Source: Spongiactinospora rosea (lineage in GTDB: Bacteria; Actinomycetota; Actinomycetes; Streptosporangiales; Streptosporangiaceae). Taken from it: DNA of 64,000 nucleotides. The DNA is taken from NCBI RefSeq assembly GCF_003315795.1, contig NZ_QMEY01000021.1, positions 62,001-126,000 of the forward strand, written 5' to 3'. Of the stretch, positions 50,981 through 59,998 are shown in pieces. The notes beneath the pieces were generated by a model. It searched no databases. It had not been told where the DNA came from and saw only the letters and a list, made by a program, of their open reading frames with translations. Every line of letters starts with the position of its first letter. The first letter of the stretch is position 1. Made by a program: the position numbers and the translations under genes.

Positions 50981-51969
50981 AGAACGACCACGAGAACGAG
51001 ATGGAAGCGCTGTCCGCACTGGCCCGCGTACGTCCCGGAGAGCCCGGCGGCGACCCGGCCGCCCCCGGGGCGCTGGCCCTGCTGACGTCGATCACCGGTT
51101 CCGCCGATGGCCCGGTGACCGGTACGCGGCGTGCGCGGCATATGCGGCGTGCGCGGGGTTTCCGGCTCCGGCGGGTCGCCATCGGCCTGGCCGCCGTCAC
51201 CGGACTCGCCGCGGCCGTCGTGATCGGCCCGAGCCTCCTGCGCGACGGCACCGGCCTGAACCCGTCCTACGCCGTCTCCAAGGACTCCGACGGGGTCGTG
51301 TACGTCACGGTCCACGAGTTCGGGGACGCCGAGGGCCTGCGGCGGCAGTTGCGTTCGCTCAACGTCCCGGCCACCGTCGACTACACACCGCCCGGCAAGA
51401 AGTGCCGCGAGCCGCGCGGTGAGCACGTGGAGCGGATTCCCCCCGGCCTGTACTCCGTTCCGCAGGAGATCCCCGGCGACGAACGCCGCGAGGGCTGGCA
51501 GATGCGGATCGACACCAAGCTCTTCGAGCCCGGCCAGACCTTCGTGTGGACGATCGGTGAGCGATCGACCAGCACCATCTTGATGAGCGGGCCGGTGTCA
51601 CCGTGCGTCCTGGTCCCGGACGACTCGATCGGCCGTGTCGAGACCGACCCGCCCTACCGGGTGGCGACGACCAAGGGCCGTTCGCTCGCGGGGTTCCGGG
51701 TGGACGAGAAGACCGTGGGCGAGGTCCTGCCCGAACTGCGCAGGCGCGGGCTGAAGACCGAGTACCTGATCATGGCCATCCCGCCCGGCAACCCCGGCGG
51801 TTTCGGCGAACTGCGCGTCCAGGACGAGCCGGTCGGCGACGAGTGGGTCGTCTGGGAGGCGGAGGAGTCCGTCCGGACGCCGGGACTGATCCGGCTGCTG
51901 GTCACCGAACGGCGGTACGACAAGAACCCCGTCTACGGCGGCCCGCGCGACGCCATCATCCCTGAGTAG
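50977..51969 (+). CDS. Membrane protein partner of the ECF sigma factor (anti-sigma-like)
   Basis: A 330-residue protein: about 70 cytoplasmic residues (LSALARVRPGEPGGDPAAPGALALL), a basic stretch, one transmembrane helix (VAIGLAAVTGLAAAVVIGPSLL, about 68-90) and a 240-residue extracytoplasmic domain. GTGA-coupling to the sigma gene and the single-pass layout match the CU044_5270-type proteins that accompany ECF factors. The cytoplasmic part would hold the sigma factor inactive, and the outer domain would sense a signal. No zinc anti-sigma motif is visible. Its last 14 nt overlap the convergent MFS gene. Confidence 0.8.
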   Translation: MKNDHENEMEALSALARVRPGEPGGDPAAPGALALLTSITGSADGPVTGTRRARHMRRARGFRLRRVAIGLAAVTGLAAAVVIGPSLLRDGTGLNPSYAVSKDSDGVVYVTVHEFGDAEGLRRQLRSLNVPATVDYTPPGKKCREPRGEHVERIPPGLYSVPQEIPGDERREGWQMRIDTKLFEPGQTFVWTIGERSTSTILMSGPVSPCVLVPDDSIGRVETDPPYRVATTKGRSLAGFRVDEKTVGEVLPELRRRGLKTEYLIMAIPPGNPGGFGELRVQDEPVGDEWVVWEAEESVRTPGLIRLLVTERRYDKNPVYGGPRDAIIPE

Positions 51970-53179
51970 CGCGCCGCAGCGCCGGGAACGTGGCGGCCAC
52001 CACGAGCGTGGCCGCCACGCAGACCAGGCCGCCGATGACCACCGCCTGGCGGGCCCCGGTGACCTCCGCCAGGAATCCGACGGCGGCGTTGCCCAGCGCG
52101 GGCGAGACCGTCGCCTGCACCATCCAGATGCTGCTGACGCGTCCGCGCAGGTCATCGGGCGTGTCCCGCTGAAGGAGGGCCGAGCGCAGGGTCTCGGAGA
52201 TCAGGTCCCCCAGCCCGGCCAGCGCGAGCAGGAACAGCGCCACCGGCAGGAACGTGGTCAGGCCGAAGCCGGTCAGCGCCAGGCCCCACAGCAGTACGGC
52301 GGCGATCAGCGCGTGACCGCCCGCGCGTCCGGTCCACCCGCTGGTCAGCGCGCCCACGACGGCCCCGAGGGCGGGCGCGGCGTACAACAGGCCGGTCACG
52401 GCCGGGCTGCCGAACTGCTGGTCGGCCAGCACCGGGTAGAGCGCCTGCGGCATCGTGAAGATCACCGCTGCGGCGTCGATGAGGAACAGGCCCAGGATGA
52501 GCCGCCGGCCGCGGATGAAGCGCAGCGCGCCGAGCACCCCTTCCCGGGGCTTCGCGCTCGTCGTGCTGCTCTTGACGGGCGGCAGTGGCCTGACGAAGCA
52601 CAGTACGACGGAGAAGATCAGGAATCCGGCGGCGTCCACGACGTAGCAGGCGGCCAGGCCGGGCCCGGCGATGAGCGCGCCGCCGAGCGCGGGCCCGACC
52701 AGGGCGGCGAGCTGCGCCGAGGCCGCCGTCAGCGCCCCCGCCGCGGCCAGCTTGGCGGTACCGGCCAGCGCCGGAATCGCCGCCAGCATCGCCGGACCGC
52801 CGAGCCCGGCGAACAGCCCGGTCAGCCCGGTCGCCACGTAGATCACCCAGAGCCGAGGCTCGGGCAGCAGCGCGTTGCCCGCCATCGCGGCGGCCACGAA
52901 CACCAGCGGCAGCCGGGTGAGCAGCATCAGCCGTCGCCGATCGAACCGGTCGGCGAGCACGCCCCCGGCCAGCAGCCCCACCACCATCGGCAGCGCCCTG
53001 GCCAGGCTGACCAGCCCGATCTGGCCCGGCGAGGCGGTCATGTCATAGACCTGCACGGCGACGGCGACGCTGGTCATCAGCGTGCCGACCAGTGCGCCGA
53101 GGAACCCGGCGTAGATCAGGCGGAAGTCGCGGCTCTCCCGCAACGGGCTGAGGTCCATGGCGAGACCGGACAGGGACAT
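51956..53179 (-). CDS. MFS exporter (EntS-like)
   Basis: A 407-residue transporter with twelve hydrophobic segments. The start LSPLRESRDFRLIYAGFLGALVGTLMTSVAVAVQVYDMTASPGQIGLV and the loop 2-3 motif GGVLADRFDRRRLM are those of the enterobactin-exporter-like MFS_3 group. It is divergent from a TetR-family gene (125-bp gap), the usual layout for a regulated drug or siderophore exporter. No siderophore genes are nearby. Confidence 0.92.
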   Translation of the reverse strand: MSLSGLAMDLSPLRESRDFRLIYAGFLGALVGTLMTSVAVAVQVYDMTASPGQIGLVSLARALPMVVGLLAGGVLADRFDRRRLMLLTRLPLVFVAAAMAGNALLPEPRLWVIYVATGLTGLFAGLGGPAMLAAIPALAGTAKLAAAGALTAASAQLAALVGPALGGALIAGPGLAACYVVDAAGFLIFSVVLCFVRPLPPVKSSTTSAKPREGVLGALRFIRGRRLILGLFLIDAAAVIFTMPQALYPVLADQQFGSPAVTGLLYAAPALGAVVGALTSGWTGRAGGHALIAAVLLWGLALTGFGLTTFLPVALFLLALAGLGDLISETLRSALLQRDTPDDLRGRVSSIWMVQATVSPALGNAAVGFLAEVTGARQAVVIGGLVCVAATLVVAATFPALRRATQG

Positions 53180-53243
53180 GGCGACTCCAGGCAGGCGGCA
53201 CGTGGCTGATGGCTACCGTGCCGCACGCCCTACGCTAAAGTCA

Positions 53244-53251
53244 ACACGTGT
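53244..53251. promoter_or_regulatory. Palindrome ACACGTGT between MFS and TetR genes
   Basis: An 8-bp perfect palindrome, embedded in TCAACACGTGTGAAG, midway between the divergent genes. It is short but in the expected position for the TetR-family operator. Confidence 0.35.
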
Positions 53252-53304
53252 GAAGTTCTACGCGTACTGTCGGGCCGAACGGGGATTGATAACCTCACAA
53301 AGCC

Positions 53305-54000
53305 ATGAGCAGCAGCCACACCCGGCGACGACCGACCCACCGCAAGGGCCGGGCCACCCTCACCCGCGAGTCCGTGGGGCGCGCCGCGCTCGACTTCCTC
53401 GGCCGGTACGGCCCGGCCGAGCTGACCATGCGCTCGCTCGCCACCGAACTGGGCGTCTCGCCCCGCGCCCTGTACAACTACGTCGAAGACCGGCGCGACC
53501 TGATCACGGTGGCCGCCGAGATCTTCGAGTCCGGCTGGCACTCCCCTCCGCTCGACCCGGCGCGGTGGCGGGAGGACCTGCGGGCGTTCTGCCGGGAGCT
53601 GCGGGCCCACTACCGCCGCCATCCCGGCATGACCACGCTCGCGTACAGCGAGAACATCACCATGGCCCGCCACCCGGTCATGCTCCGCAACGTGGACGCG
53701 CTGATCGGCCTGTTCGCCCAGATCGGGCTCCCGCTCCAGGACGCCTACCGGGCCTGCATGGAGACCATCAGACTGGTCGCCGGCTTCGTCGAACTCCAGG
53801 ACTCCCTGCACGACCGCCCCCCCGCCCACGTCACCCCGGACGACCTGGACCGGCTGCCACCCCCCTGGCTGCGGGGCTCACCGGAGGATCTGCCCTACCT
53901 GAGCCGCACCGCCACCCTCGAACCCGACTCCCCGGACACCCTGTTCGACTTCGCCGTGGACATCCTGGTCGCCGGAATCGCCGCCCGCCTTCCGGCTTGA
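53305..54000 (+). CDS. TetR/AcrR family regulator
   Basis: A 231-residue regulator. The N-terminal HTH (SVGRAALDFLGRYGPAELTMRSLATELGVSPRALYNYVEDRRDL) has the ALYNYV recognition helix. The C-terminal domain resembles TetR_C-type ligand domains and is of normal size. ATG at 53305 follows an AT-rich stretch (GATAACC) without a clear ribosome site. It probably represses the divergent MFS exporter. Confidence 0.9.
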   Translation: MSSSHTRRRPTHRKGRATLTRESVGRAALDFLGRYGPAELTMRSLATELGVSPRALYNYVEDRRDLITVAAEIFESGWHSPPLDPARWREDLRAFCRELRAHYRRHPGMTTLAYSENITMARHPVMLRNVDALIGLFAQIGLPLQDAYRACMETIRLVAGFVELQDSLHDRPPAHVTPDDLDRLPPPWLRGSPEDLPYLSRTATLEPDSPDTLFDFAVDILVAGIAARLPA

Positions 54001-54021
54001 CGACGTCCTTCTCTGCGGCCC

Positions 54022-54363
54022 TCAGACCGGAGCACCGCCGAATCCGATCTCGTTCCCTTCGGGGTCGCGGTAGGTGACCTTGCGCACCCCGTTGGAATAG
54101 GTCTCCCGATTCACCGGCTCGATCCCCCGCTCGGTGATCCCCGCCACCCGGGCGTCGAGATCGTCCACGAAGAGCGTGACCATGGCATGCCCGGCGCGCT
54201 CGGGCAGCTCCTCGACGTACATGTACCGATGCTCCGCCAACTCCCACACGGCCTCGCTGTCGTTCGGCAAGAACGCCGGCGGACCCCCCAGCAGCCGTTC
54301 GTACCACTCCAGCGCGGCCGCGTAGTCGGCCACCGCGATCCCCGCGAACAGATCAACCGCCAT
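54022..54363 (-). CDS. VOC family protein, small
   Basis: A 113-residue glyoxalase-fold protein. The first module is FAGIAVADYAAALEWYERLLGGPPAFLPNDSEAVWEL and the second AMVTLFVDDLDARVAGI ... RKVTYRDPEGNEIGFGG, where the C-terminal Glu is the usual metal ligand. It lies 40 nt downstream of the class II aldolase gene on the same strand and may be the last gene of the sugar operon, or independent. The substrate is unknown. Confidence 0.85.
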   Translation of the reverse strand: MAVDLFAGIAVADYAAALEWYERLLGGPPAFLPNDSEAVWELAEHRYMYVEELPERAGHAMVTLFVDDLDARVAGITERGIEPVNRETYSNGVRKVTYRDPEGNEIGFGGAPV

Positions 54364-54403
54364 TCGCCAACCCTACAAACCCTCGCGTTCCCCCGCTCCA
54401 CGC

Positions 54404-55060
54404 TCAGGCCGGGGGCTGGCCGTAGGCCCGCCGGTAGCGGTCGTGCAGGCGGTGCACGTCCTCGCCGGGGATCGGGCGCGGCGTGCCGAGCTGACGGGCG
54501 AGGTGGGTCGTCCGCGCGACGTCCTCGCACATGACCGCGGCCTTCACCGCCGCCGCCGGGGTCCGCCCGACGGCGAAGACGCCGTGGTTGCGCATCAGCA
54601 CCGCGGGCGAACGCGAACCGCGCAGGGTGGCCACGACCCCGCGGCCGATGTCGTCGCCGCCGATGAGCGCGAACGGCCCGACCGGGATCTCGCCGCCGAA
54701 CTCGTCGGCCATCGCGGTCAGGACGCACGGGATCGGCTCGCCGCAGGCCGCCCACGCCGACGCGTACGGCGAGTGGGTGTGGACGATGCCGCCGATCTCC
54801 GGCATGTGCCGGTAGACGTACGCGTGCGCCGCCGTGTCGCTGGACGGCGACCACTCCCCCTCGACCACCTCGCCGTGCAGGTCGCACACCACCATCGCGC
54901 CGGCGGTCAGGTCGGAGTAACGCACCCCGCTGGGCTTGATGACCAGCAGGTCCTTTCCCGGCACGCGCGCCGACACGTTCCCCGAGGTCCACGCCACGAG
55001 TCCGTGCCCGGTCAGCTCGCCGTGCAGCTCGGCCACGATGGTCCGCACGTCGTCAAACAT
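54404..55060 (-). CDS. Class II aldolase/adducin family protein (AraD/FucA-like)
   Basis: A 218-residue zinc enzyme. HTH in GGIVHTHSPYASAW and the later His in LMRNHGVFAVG provide the three zinc ligands. GLVAWTSGNVSARV is the phosphate-binding loop and EWSPSSDTAAHAYVYR the adjacent helix. It is an L-ribulose-5-phosphate 4-epimerase or L-fuculose-phosphate aldolase type; the two cannot be distinguished here. In this operon aldol cleavage of a sugar phosphate made by the PfkB kinase is the more natural role. Its ATG overlaps the NagB-like stop by 8 nt. Confidence 0.9.
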   Translation of the reverse strand: MFDDVRTIVAELHGELTGHGLVAWTSGNVSARVPGKDLLVIKPSGVRYSDLTAGAMVVCDLHGEVVEGEWSPSSDTAAHAYVYRHMPEIGGIVHTHSPYASAWAACGEPIPCVLTAMADEFGGEIPVGPFALIGGDDIGRGVVATLRGSRSPAVLMRNHGVFAVGRTPAAAVKAAVMCEDVARTTHLARQLGTPRPIPGEDVHRLHDRYRRAYGQPPA

Positions 55061-55934
55061 CGAAGGACCATTCCGGGTGCCGGCTGATCGGGTGGTCGGC
55101 GGTCTCCCTGGTCGCGGTGAGCAGGGCGTCGTCGTGCTCCTGCAACAGGGTGATCGGATATTCCACGGTCTGCCCGCTGAACAGCGCCACCCGCAGCGCC
55201 GTCTGCTTCCAGGCTCCCGTGTCGCTGTACAGCCGGATCCTGCGGGCGGAGAGCACCTCCCGCAGGCCGAGGGTCACCGACATCGGCGGCACGAACTGGT
55301 AGGCCCCGCCGAGCTTGCGCTGCCCGAGCGCGAGGACCGTGTCGACGTTGTTCTCCTGGACGCGCACGGAAGACGTGCGCAGCTCGTCCACGGTGATCTC
55401 ACTCAGCGTGTTCCGCCTGGCCTGGTTGTAGGCCACGTGCCCGTCCTGGCCCCAGCCGCCGTACATCAAGTCGATCGGCCCGGACTCGATCGCCTCAAGA
55501 ACGGCCTCGATGGTCTCCGGTTCGAGCCAGTGCCGGTGGGCGTCCGGCACCGCCAGCTCGGGCCGGACGGGGTCGTAGAAGTGCCGCTGCATGTAGCCGC
55601 GGAACGAGTACGGGTGGGTACGCGGCAGCGTCCTGCCCTGCCAGTCCAGGCATTCGTCCATGTGGAACACCTCGACGTGGCTCAGGCTCACCGACGCCCT
55701 GTTCACCATCCGGGTGAACGGCCCCAGCCATTCGACCGGGCCGCACGGGATGATCACCCGGAACATGCGGTCCCGCACGGCCGCGGCGCGCACGCCGTCG
55801 AGCAGTTCCGTGGCCATCAGGTTCGCCATCTCCGCGGGCCCCGCGCACAACCGCAGCGGAATCCTGCGGTCCGGGTGGCCGGCCAGGTCATCGACCGGGA
55901 CGCTGCACCAGGTATACAGATCCTTCTTGTTCAC
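55053..55934 (-). CDS. NagB-like glucosamine-6-phosphate deaminase/isomerase family protein
   Basis: A 293-residue protein of the NagB/RpiA fold. HMDECLDW corresponds to the catalytic Asp region of NagB, GGWGQDGHVAYNQA to the GIGxDGHIAFNEP loop, and VTLGLREVLSARRIRLY to the allosteric/phosphate segment. Deviations (GGWG for GIG, AYNQA for AFNEP) suggest a substrate other than glucosamine-6-phosphate. GTG start at 55934, 26 nt after permease 2. Confidence 0.85.
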   Translation of the reverse strand: MNKKDLYTWCSVPVDDLAGHPDRRIPLRLCAGPAEMANLMATELLDGVRAAAVRDRMFRVIIPCGPVEWLGPFTRMVNRASVSLSHVEVFHMDECLDWQGRTLPRTHPYSFRGYMQRHFYDPVRPELAVPDAHRHWLEPETIEAVLEAIESGPIDLMYGGWGQDGHVAYNQARRNTLSEITVDELRTSSVRVQENNVDTVLALGQRKLGGAYQFVPPMSVTLGLREVLSARRIRLYSDTGAWKQTALRVALFSGQTVEYPITLLQEHDDALLTATRETADHPISRHPEWSFDV

Positions 55935-55959
55935 TTGGCCTGCTCTCGGCTGGAAAGGG

Positions 55960-56832
55960 TCATTTGATGCCGGCCATCGTCATGGTCGCGATGAACCGGC
56001 GCTGCACGAGGACGAAGCCGATGACCAGCGGGAGGGTCGCCACGACGTTCCCGCTCATCAGCATCGGCCAGTCGGTGCGGCGCGGGCCTTGGAAGTTGGC
56101 GAGCCCGAGCTGGATCGTGTACCACCGCTCGTCGCTGATGGCGACCAGCGGCCACAACAGGTCGTTCCATGAGCCCAGCAGCGTGAAGATCGTCAGGGTG
56201 GCCAGCGCCGGGCGGGCGAGCGGCAGGACGATCCGCCGGAACACCCCGAACGTCGAGCACCCGTCGATCCTGGCGGCGTCCTCGAGTTCCACGGGGAGCG
56301 ACAGGAAGAACTGCCGCATCAGGAAGATCCCGAAGGCCGACGACAGCCATGGCACGATGGCGGCGGCGAGCGTGTCCACCAGGCCGAACCTGCTGAACAT
56401 CACGTAGGTCGGGATCATCAGCAGCTGGGTGGGAATCATGATCGTCGCCAGGATGGCCAGGAATCCGATCCGCCGCCCGGCGAACCTCAGCCGCGCGAAG
56501 CCGTACCCGGCCGCCGAGCACAGGACCAGGTGGGACAGCACCGCCACGCCCGCGACGATCACCGAGTTGCCCAGCCACCGCAGGGCCGGGGCGTTGGTGA
56601 ACAGCCCGACGTACCCGCTGATCTGCGGCGACCTGGGGAGGTAGCGCGGCGGATAGGAGTTGATCTCCGCCGCCGACATGAACGACGTCAGGATCATCTG
56701 GACCAGCGGGAAGGCGAAGACCAGCGCGACCGGCATGAGCAGCAGGTGCCACGGATCGAACGGCCGGCGCAGCCGCCGGCGGCGGACCGGCGCCGGGGGC
56801 GCGGTCTCTCGCAGGACCGGCGTGGTCAACAT
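55960..56832 (-). CDS. Sugar ABC transporter permease (MalG type)
   Basis: A 290-residue inner-membrane permease with about six helices and the cytoplasmic EAA loop ELEDAARIDGCSTFGVFRRIVLPLARPAL that contacts the ATPase. It starts after a basic RRRRLRR segment. ATG at 56832 shares one base with the stop of the partner permease. No ATPase is encoded in the cluster, so a shared MsiK-type ATPase elsewhere is probably used, as in Streptomyces sugar importers. Confidence 0.94.
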   Translation of the reverse strand: MLTTPVLRETAPPAPVRRRRLRRPFDPWHLLLMPVALVFAFPLVQMILTSFMSAAEINSYPPRYLPRSPQISGYVGLFTNAPALRWLGNSVIVAGVAVLSHLVLCSAAGYGFARLRFAGRRIGFLAILATIMIPTQLLMIPTYVMFSRFGLVDTLAAAIVPWLSSAFGIFLMRQFFLSLPVELEDAARIDGCSTFGVFRRIVLPLARPALATLTIFTLLGSWNDLLWPLVAISDERWYTIQLGLANFQGPRRTDWPMLMSGNVVATLPLVIGFVLVQRRFIATMTMAGIK

Positions 56833-57752
56833 CAGAACGCCTCGATCCGCTTGAACCGGGCGTACACCATCATCCCTATCGTGATGATCACGCTCACCAC
56901 GAAGAGCGACAGCGCCGCGGCCGAGCCGTAGCCGTATTCGGCGCGTTCGAAAGCCTGGTGGTAGATGAAGTAGACGATCGTCCGCGTCGCCCCCACCGGG
57001 CCGCCGCGCGTTGTGGTGAACACCACGTCGAAGAGCTGGAGGGCGGTGATGGTCTGCCACACCGCCGTGAAGATCGTGACCGGGAGCAGTTGCGGGAGCG
57101 TCACCCGCCGGAACATCTGCCAGCGCGAGGCGCCGTCGATCTGGGCCGCCTCGTAGAGCGCGGCCGGAATGTCCTGGAGGGCGGCCAGATAAACGACCAC
57201 CGTGAAACCCAGCGCCCCCCACAACGCGACCAGGCAGAGCACGAACATCGCCTGCCCGGGGTCCTCCAGAAATCCCTGCGCGGGAATGCCGAACATCCGC
57301 AGCCCGCCGTTCACGATGCCGGTACGCGGCTCGAAGACGAAATTCGCCAGAATTCCGGTCGCGGCGGCCGACGTGACGAACGGCACGAATACGCAGGTGC
57401 GGTAGAAGGCCAGGAACCGGATCCGCCGGTTCAGCGCCACGGCCAGCAGGACGCCGAGGACCAGGGAGGCGGGCACGAATATCGCGGTGAAGAACACCGT
57501 GTGCCCCACCGCGTCGTACAGCTCCGGGTCGGCCGCCAGCGCGGTGTAGTTGCGAAATCCCACGTATCTGGGGGCGGTGATGCCGTCCCAGCGCTGTTGT
57601 GAGAGGAGCAGCGACCACACGGCGGGGAACACCGACAACCCCACGATGATCAGTGTCGCCGGGCCGGCGAACAGCCAGGCCGTGGCGTTTCTGCGAATCG
57701 TGGCGTTCCCGCGGATCGAGACGGCCGGCCTCGGCCGTTCGCCGCGGGTCAA
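56832..57752 (-). CDS. Sugar ABC transporter permease (MalF/UgpA type)
   Basis: A 306-residue permease. The N-terminal ATAWLFAGPATLIIVGLSVFPAVWSLLLS helix and EAA loop LYEAAQIDGASRWQMFRRVTLPQLLPV are characteristic. TTG at 57752 overlaps the binding-protein stop by 4 nt (TTGA). A weak ribosome site suggests coupling. It pairs with the MalG-type permease. Confidence 0.93.
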   Translation of the reverse strand: MTRGERPRPAVSIRGNATIRRNATAWLFAGPATLIIVGLSVFPAVWSLLLSQQRWDGITAPRYVGFRNYTALAADPELYDAVGHTVFFTAIFVPASLVLGVLLAVALNRRIRFLAFYRTCVFVPFVTSAAATGILANFVFEPRTGIVNGGLRMFGIPAQGFLEDPGQAMFVLCLVALWGALGFTVVVYLAALQDIPAALYEAAQIDGASRWQMFRRVTLPQLLPVTIFTAVWQTITALQLFDVVFTTTRGGPVGATRTIVYFIYHQAFERAEYGYGSAAALSLFVVSVIITIGMMVYARFKRIEAF

Positions 57753-59050
57753 TTGTCCGCCAGACTCGCGTCGGACTTACGGGCGGCGGTGTCGAGCGCC
57801 TCGCGTACGCCGATGGTGCCCTGAAGGACGGCGGCGATCGCCTCCCCGACGTTGCGCGACAACGTCACGTACCATTCGTCGGTCGGCCGCGCCTGTTCGT
57901 CGTTGACCAGGTTGCGCACCATCACATCGACCCCGGGAAACCGCCGCACGAACCGCTCGTACTCCGGCGTGCCGCGCTCCGACGCGCGCAGCGGGAGATT
58001 CCCCGTGGCCATCGTCCACCGGGGGTCGATCTCCGGCGAGGTCAGCCACTTCAGCAGCTGAAAACTCCAGTAGGCGCGATCGGCATCCTGATGGTCGAAC
58101 GCGGTCCACACGTCAGGGCCGGAGACCGTCTGGTGGTCTCCGTCGTATCCGGGCAGGATCTGCACGCCGTACGGCGTCTTGGCCTCCACGAAGGTGTAGA
58201 GCGACCACGGGCCGGTGATGAGCATCCCCACGTGCCCGCCCGCGAACATCGGGTCGCTCTTCTCGTCGGTCTGGTCGATGAACACGCTCTTGTCGTCCAC
58301 CGCCATCGCGCGCCAGAATTCGAGCGCCCGCACCCCGGCCGGTGAGTTGAACGCGGCCTTTCCACCGGGTTCGGCGATCTTGCCGCCGAGTTGCCACAGT
58401 TGCGGCCACAGCCGCCAGGTGGTGTCCTCGCCGCCGCTCACGTGATAGGCCGTGCCCCAGGTCTGGGTGGCCGGGTCGGTGATCTTCTTGGCCGCGGCCC
58501 GGAAGTCGTCCCAGGTCCACTCCGGCGTCGGGTACGGGATGCCGTTCCGGTCGAACAGCCTCTTGTTGTAGACCAGGGCGAGATCGTCCACCAGGGAGGG
58601 GAAACCGATCACCTTGCCGCCGGGGGTGCACGCGCTCCGTGCGCTGCTGGAGAACTCCGTCCAGTTCACCGACGGGTCCTTGACCCATTGGGTGAAGTCG
58701 AGCGTCCGGCCGCTGGCGGCCAGCCGGCCGGTCCAGCTTCCGTAGGTGTAGGAGATGTCCGGATACTTCGACGTGGCGAACGCGGCGGTCAGCTTCTGCA
58801 ACAGCTCGGTCGTGGTCGGCGCGCCGGACGACACCTCGATCGTGACGTTCGGGTGCAGCCTGGAGAACTCCCGCGCGAGGTTCTGCAGCACCCGCTGTGG
58901 TTCGTCGGCCTGCCCGGTCCACCAGACCAGCGTGACCGGGGCCTTCGGGTCGGCGGGTCCCCGCCCGCCGCCCCCGGCGCAGCCGGTGAGCAGCGGTCCG
59001 GCGAGCAGCAGGCACGCGACGACGCCGCGTACGGTCTTCCTGGGAGCCAT
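57749..59050 (-). CDS. Extracellular sugar-binding lipoprotein (family 1)
   Basis: A 433-residue binding protein. Lipobox LLTGC near residue 24 means it is lipid-anchored. The mature part shows the family-1 pattern: APVTLVWWTGQADEPQRVLQNLAREFSRLHPNVTIEV, PDISYTYGS, FPSLVDDLALVYNKRLFDRNGI, and MFAGGHVGMLITGPW. Many exposed Trp and Tyr fit an oligosaccharide or glycoside ligand. It lies 51 nt after the GntR gene, with GGAGGCAGCC before the ATG. Confidence 0.93.
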   Translation of the reverse strand: MAPRKTVRGVVACLLLAGPLLTGCAGGGGRGPADPKAPVTLVWWTGQADEPQRVLQNLAREFSRLHPNVTIEVSSGAPTTTELLQKLTAAFATSKYPDISYTYGSWTGRLAASGRTLDFTQWVKDPSVNWTEFSSSARSACTPGGKVIGFPSLVDDLALVYNKRLFDRNGIPYPTPEWTWDDFRAAAKKITDPATQTWGTAYHVSGGEDTTWRLWPQLWQLGGKIAEPGGKAAFNSPAGVRALEFWRAMAVDDKSVFIDQTDEKSDPMFAGGHVGMLITGPWSLYTFVEAKTPYGVQILPGYDGDHQTVSGPDVWTAFDHQDADRAYWSFQLLKWLTSPEIDPRWTMATGNLPLRASERGTPEYERFVRRFPGVDVMVRNLVNDEQARPTDEWYVTLSRNVGEAIAAVLQGTIGVREALDTAARKSDASLADN

Positions 59051-59101
59051 GGCTGCCTCCTGGGGGGCGACCGGTGGGGGGAAGGGCGGGCTCCGGCGGC
59101 G

Positions 59102-59902
59102 CTAGGCCCGTACCGTCGCCCGGTAGCGGTAGCGATCGGCGCGATACCGGATGACCCCTCGCTCGATCGGCCGCCGCTCGGCGTCCAAGAACAGCTGCCG
59201 GACCGCGAGGAGCGGAGAGCCCTCCTCGACGTCCAGCAGGGTGGCGTGCTCGGTGTCCGCGACGATCGCCTCGATCTCCAGGTCGGCGCTGGTCGGCGGG
59301 GCGCCCGCGGCGCGGAACGCGTCGTGCAGCGAAGCGGTGGAGAAGTCGGCGGCCAGCGCGAGCGGCAGCAGGTCGCCGGGGACCAGGCTGTGATCGACGG
59401 CCACCGGCAGGCCGTTGAGCCTGCGCAGCCGGCGCAGCGAGAACAGATCCGCGCCGGGGACCAGGCCGAGTTGCTCGGCCTCCTCGAAGGTCGCCGGCCG
59501 GATCTCCTGGGCGAGCACCTCGGAGTCGGGGACGTGCCCTTTCGACCGGGCCATCTCGCTGAAGCTCATCAGCTTGCCCGGTGGCTCGGCGATGGGCGCG
59601 CCGTCCGGCGCTCCCGTACGGCCCGGCGCGGCCACGAACCAGCCGCGACCGGCCCGCGCCTCGACCAGGCCGCGGCTCTGCAAGTCGGCCAGCGCCTGCC
59701 GGAGGGTCATCCGGCTGACCGCGAAGCGGCGGCACTGGGCGGCCTCCGACTGGAGGCGGGAGCCCGCCTCGGCGCCCCGCAGCTCGTCCGCCAGGATCGC
59801 CGCGATCTGTTCCCAGCGCGGCCCGGCGGACGTGGACGGGACGTCCTCCAGCGTGGTGTTTCCGTCGTTCTCCACGCCGCCATGCTGCCGAGCGCCGACC
59901 AT
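59102..59902 (-). CDS. GntR/HutC family regulator with UTRA domain
   Basis: A 266-residue regulator. The winged helix (RWEQIAAILADELRGAEAGSRLQSEAAQCRRFAVSRMTLRQALADLQSRGLVEARAGRGWFV) is at about 28-95. The UTRA ligand domain is at about 110-265 (RRLRRLNGLPVAVDHSLVP, LLDVEEGSPLLAVRQLFLDAERRPIERGVIRYRADRYRY). It heads the leftward operon and faces the divergent amidohydrolase operon, so it most likely represses both until the imported sugar or its phosphate binds UTRA. ATG at 59902 is tentative: no clear ribosome site exists, and GTG at 59875 is the alternative. Confidence 0.9.
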   Translation of the reverse strand: MVGARQHGGVENDGNTTLEDVPSTSAGPRWEQIAAILADELRGAEAGSRLQSEAAQCRRFAVSRMTLRQALADLQSRGLVEARAGRGWFVAAPGRTGAPDGAPIAEPPGKLMSFSEMARSKGHVPDSEVLAQEIRPATFEEAEQLGLVPGADLFSLRRLRRLNGLPVAVDHSLVPGDLLPLALAADFSTASLHDAFRAAGAPPTSADLEIEAIVADTEHATLLDVEEGSPLLAVRQLFLDAERRPIERGVIRYRADRYRYRATVRA

Positions 59903-59903
59903 A

Positions 59904-59945
59904 CCTGTCAATAGATGGCCAGACAGGTTATTGACATGTCTATAC
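59904..59945. promoter_or_regulatory. Operator region of the divergent sugar operons
   Basis: TGTCAATA (59907-59914) and its exact complement TATTGACA (59929-59936) form an 8-bp inverted repeat. CCTGTC/GACAGG (59904, 59922) form another. GTCTATAC (59938-59945) fits the HutC/GntR-type operator consensus GTnTAnAC. All lie within 50 bp of the GntR start and in the divergent promoter. Binding by the adjacent GntR-UTRA protein is inferred. Confidence 0.62.
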
Positions 59946-59998
59946 AGCGAGACTCAGGATCTCCCCAAAGGCCGGGCGAGGCTGAAAGGAAACGTGTC

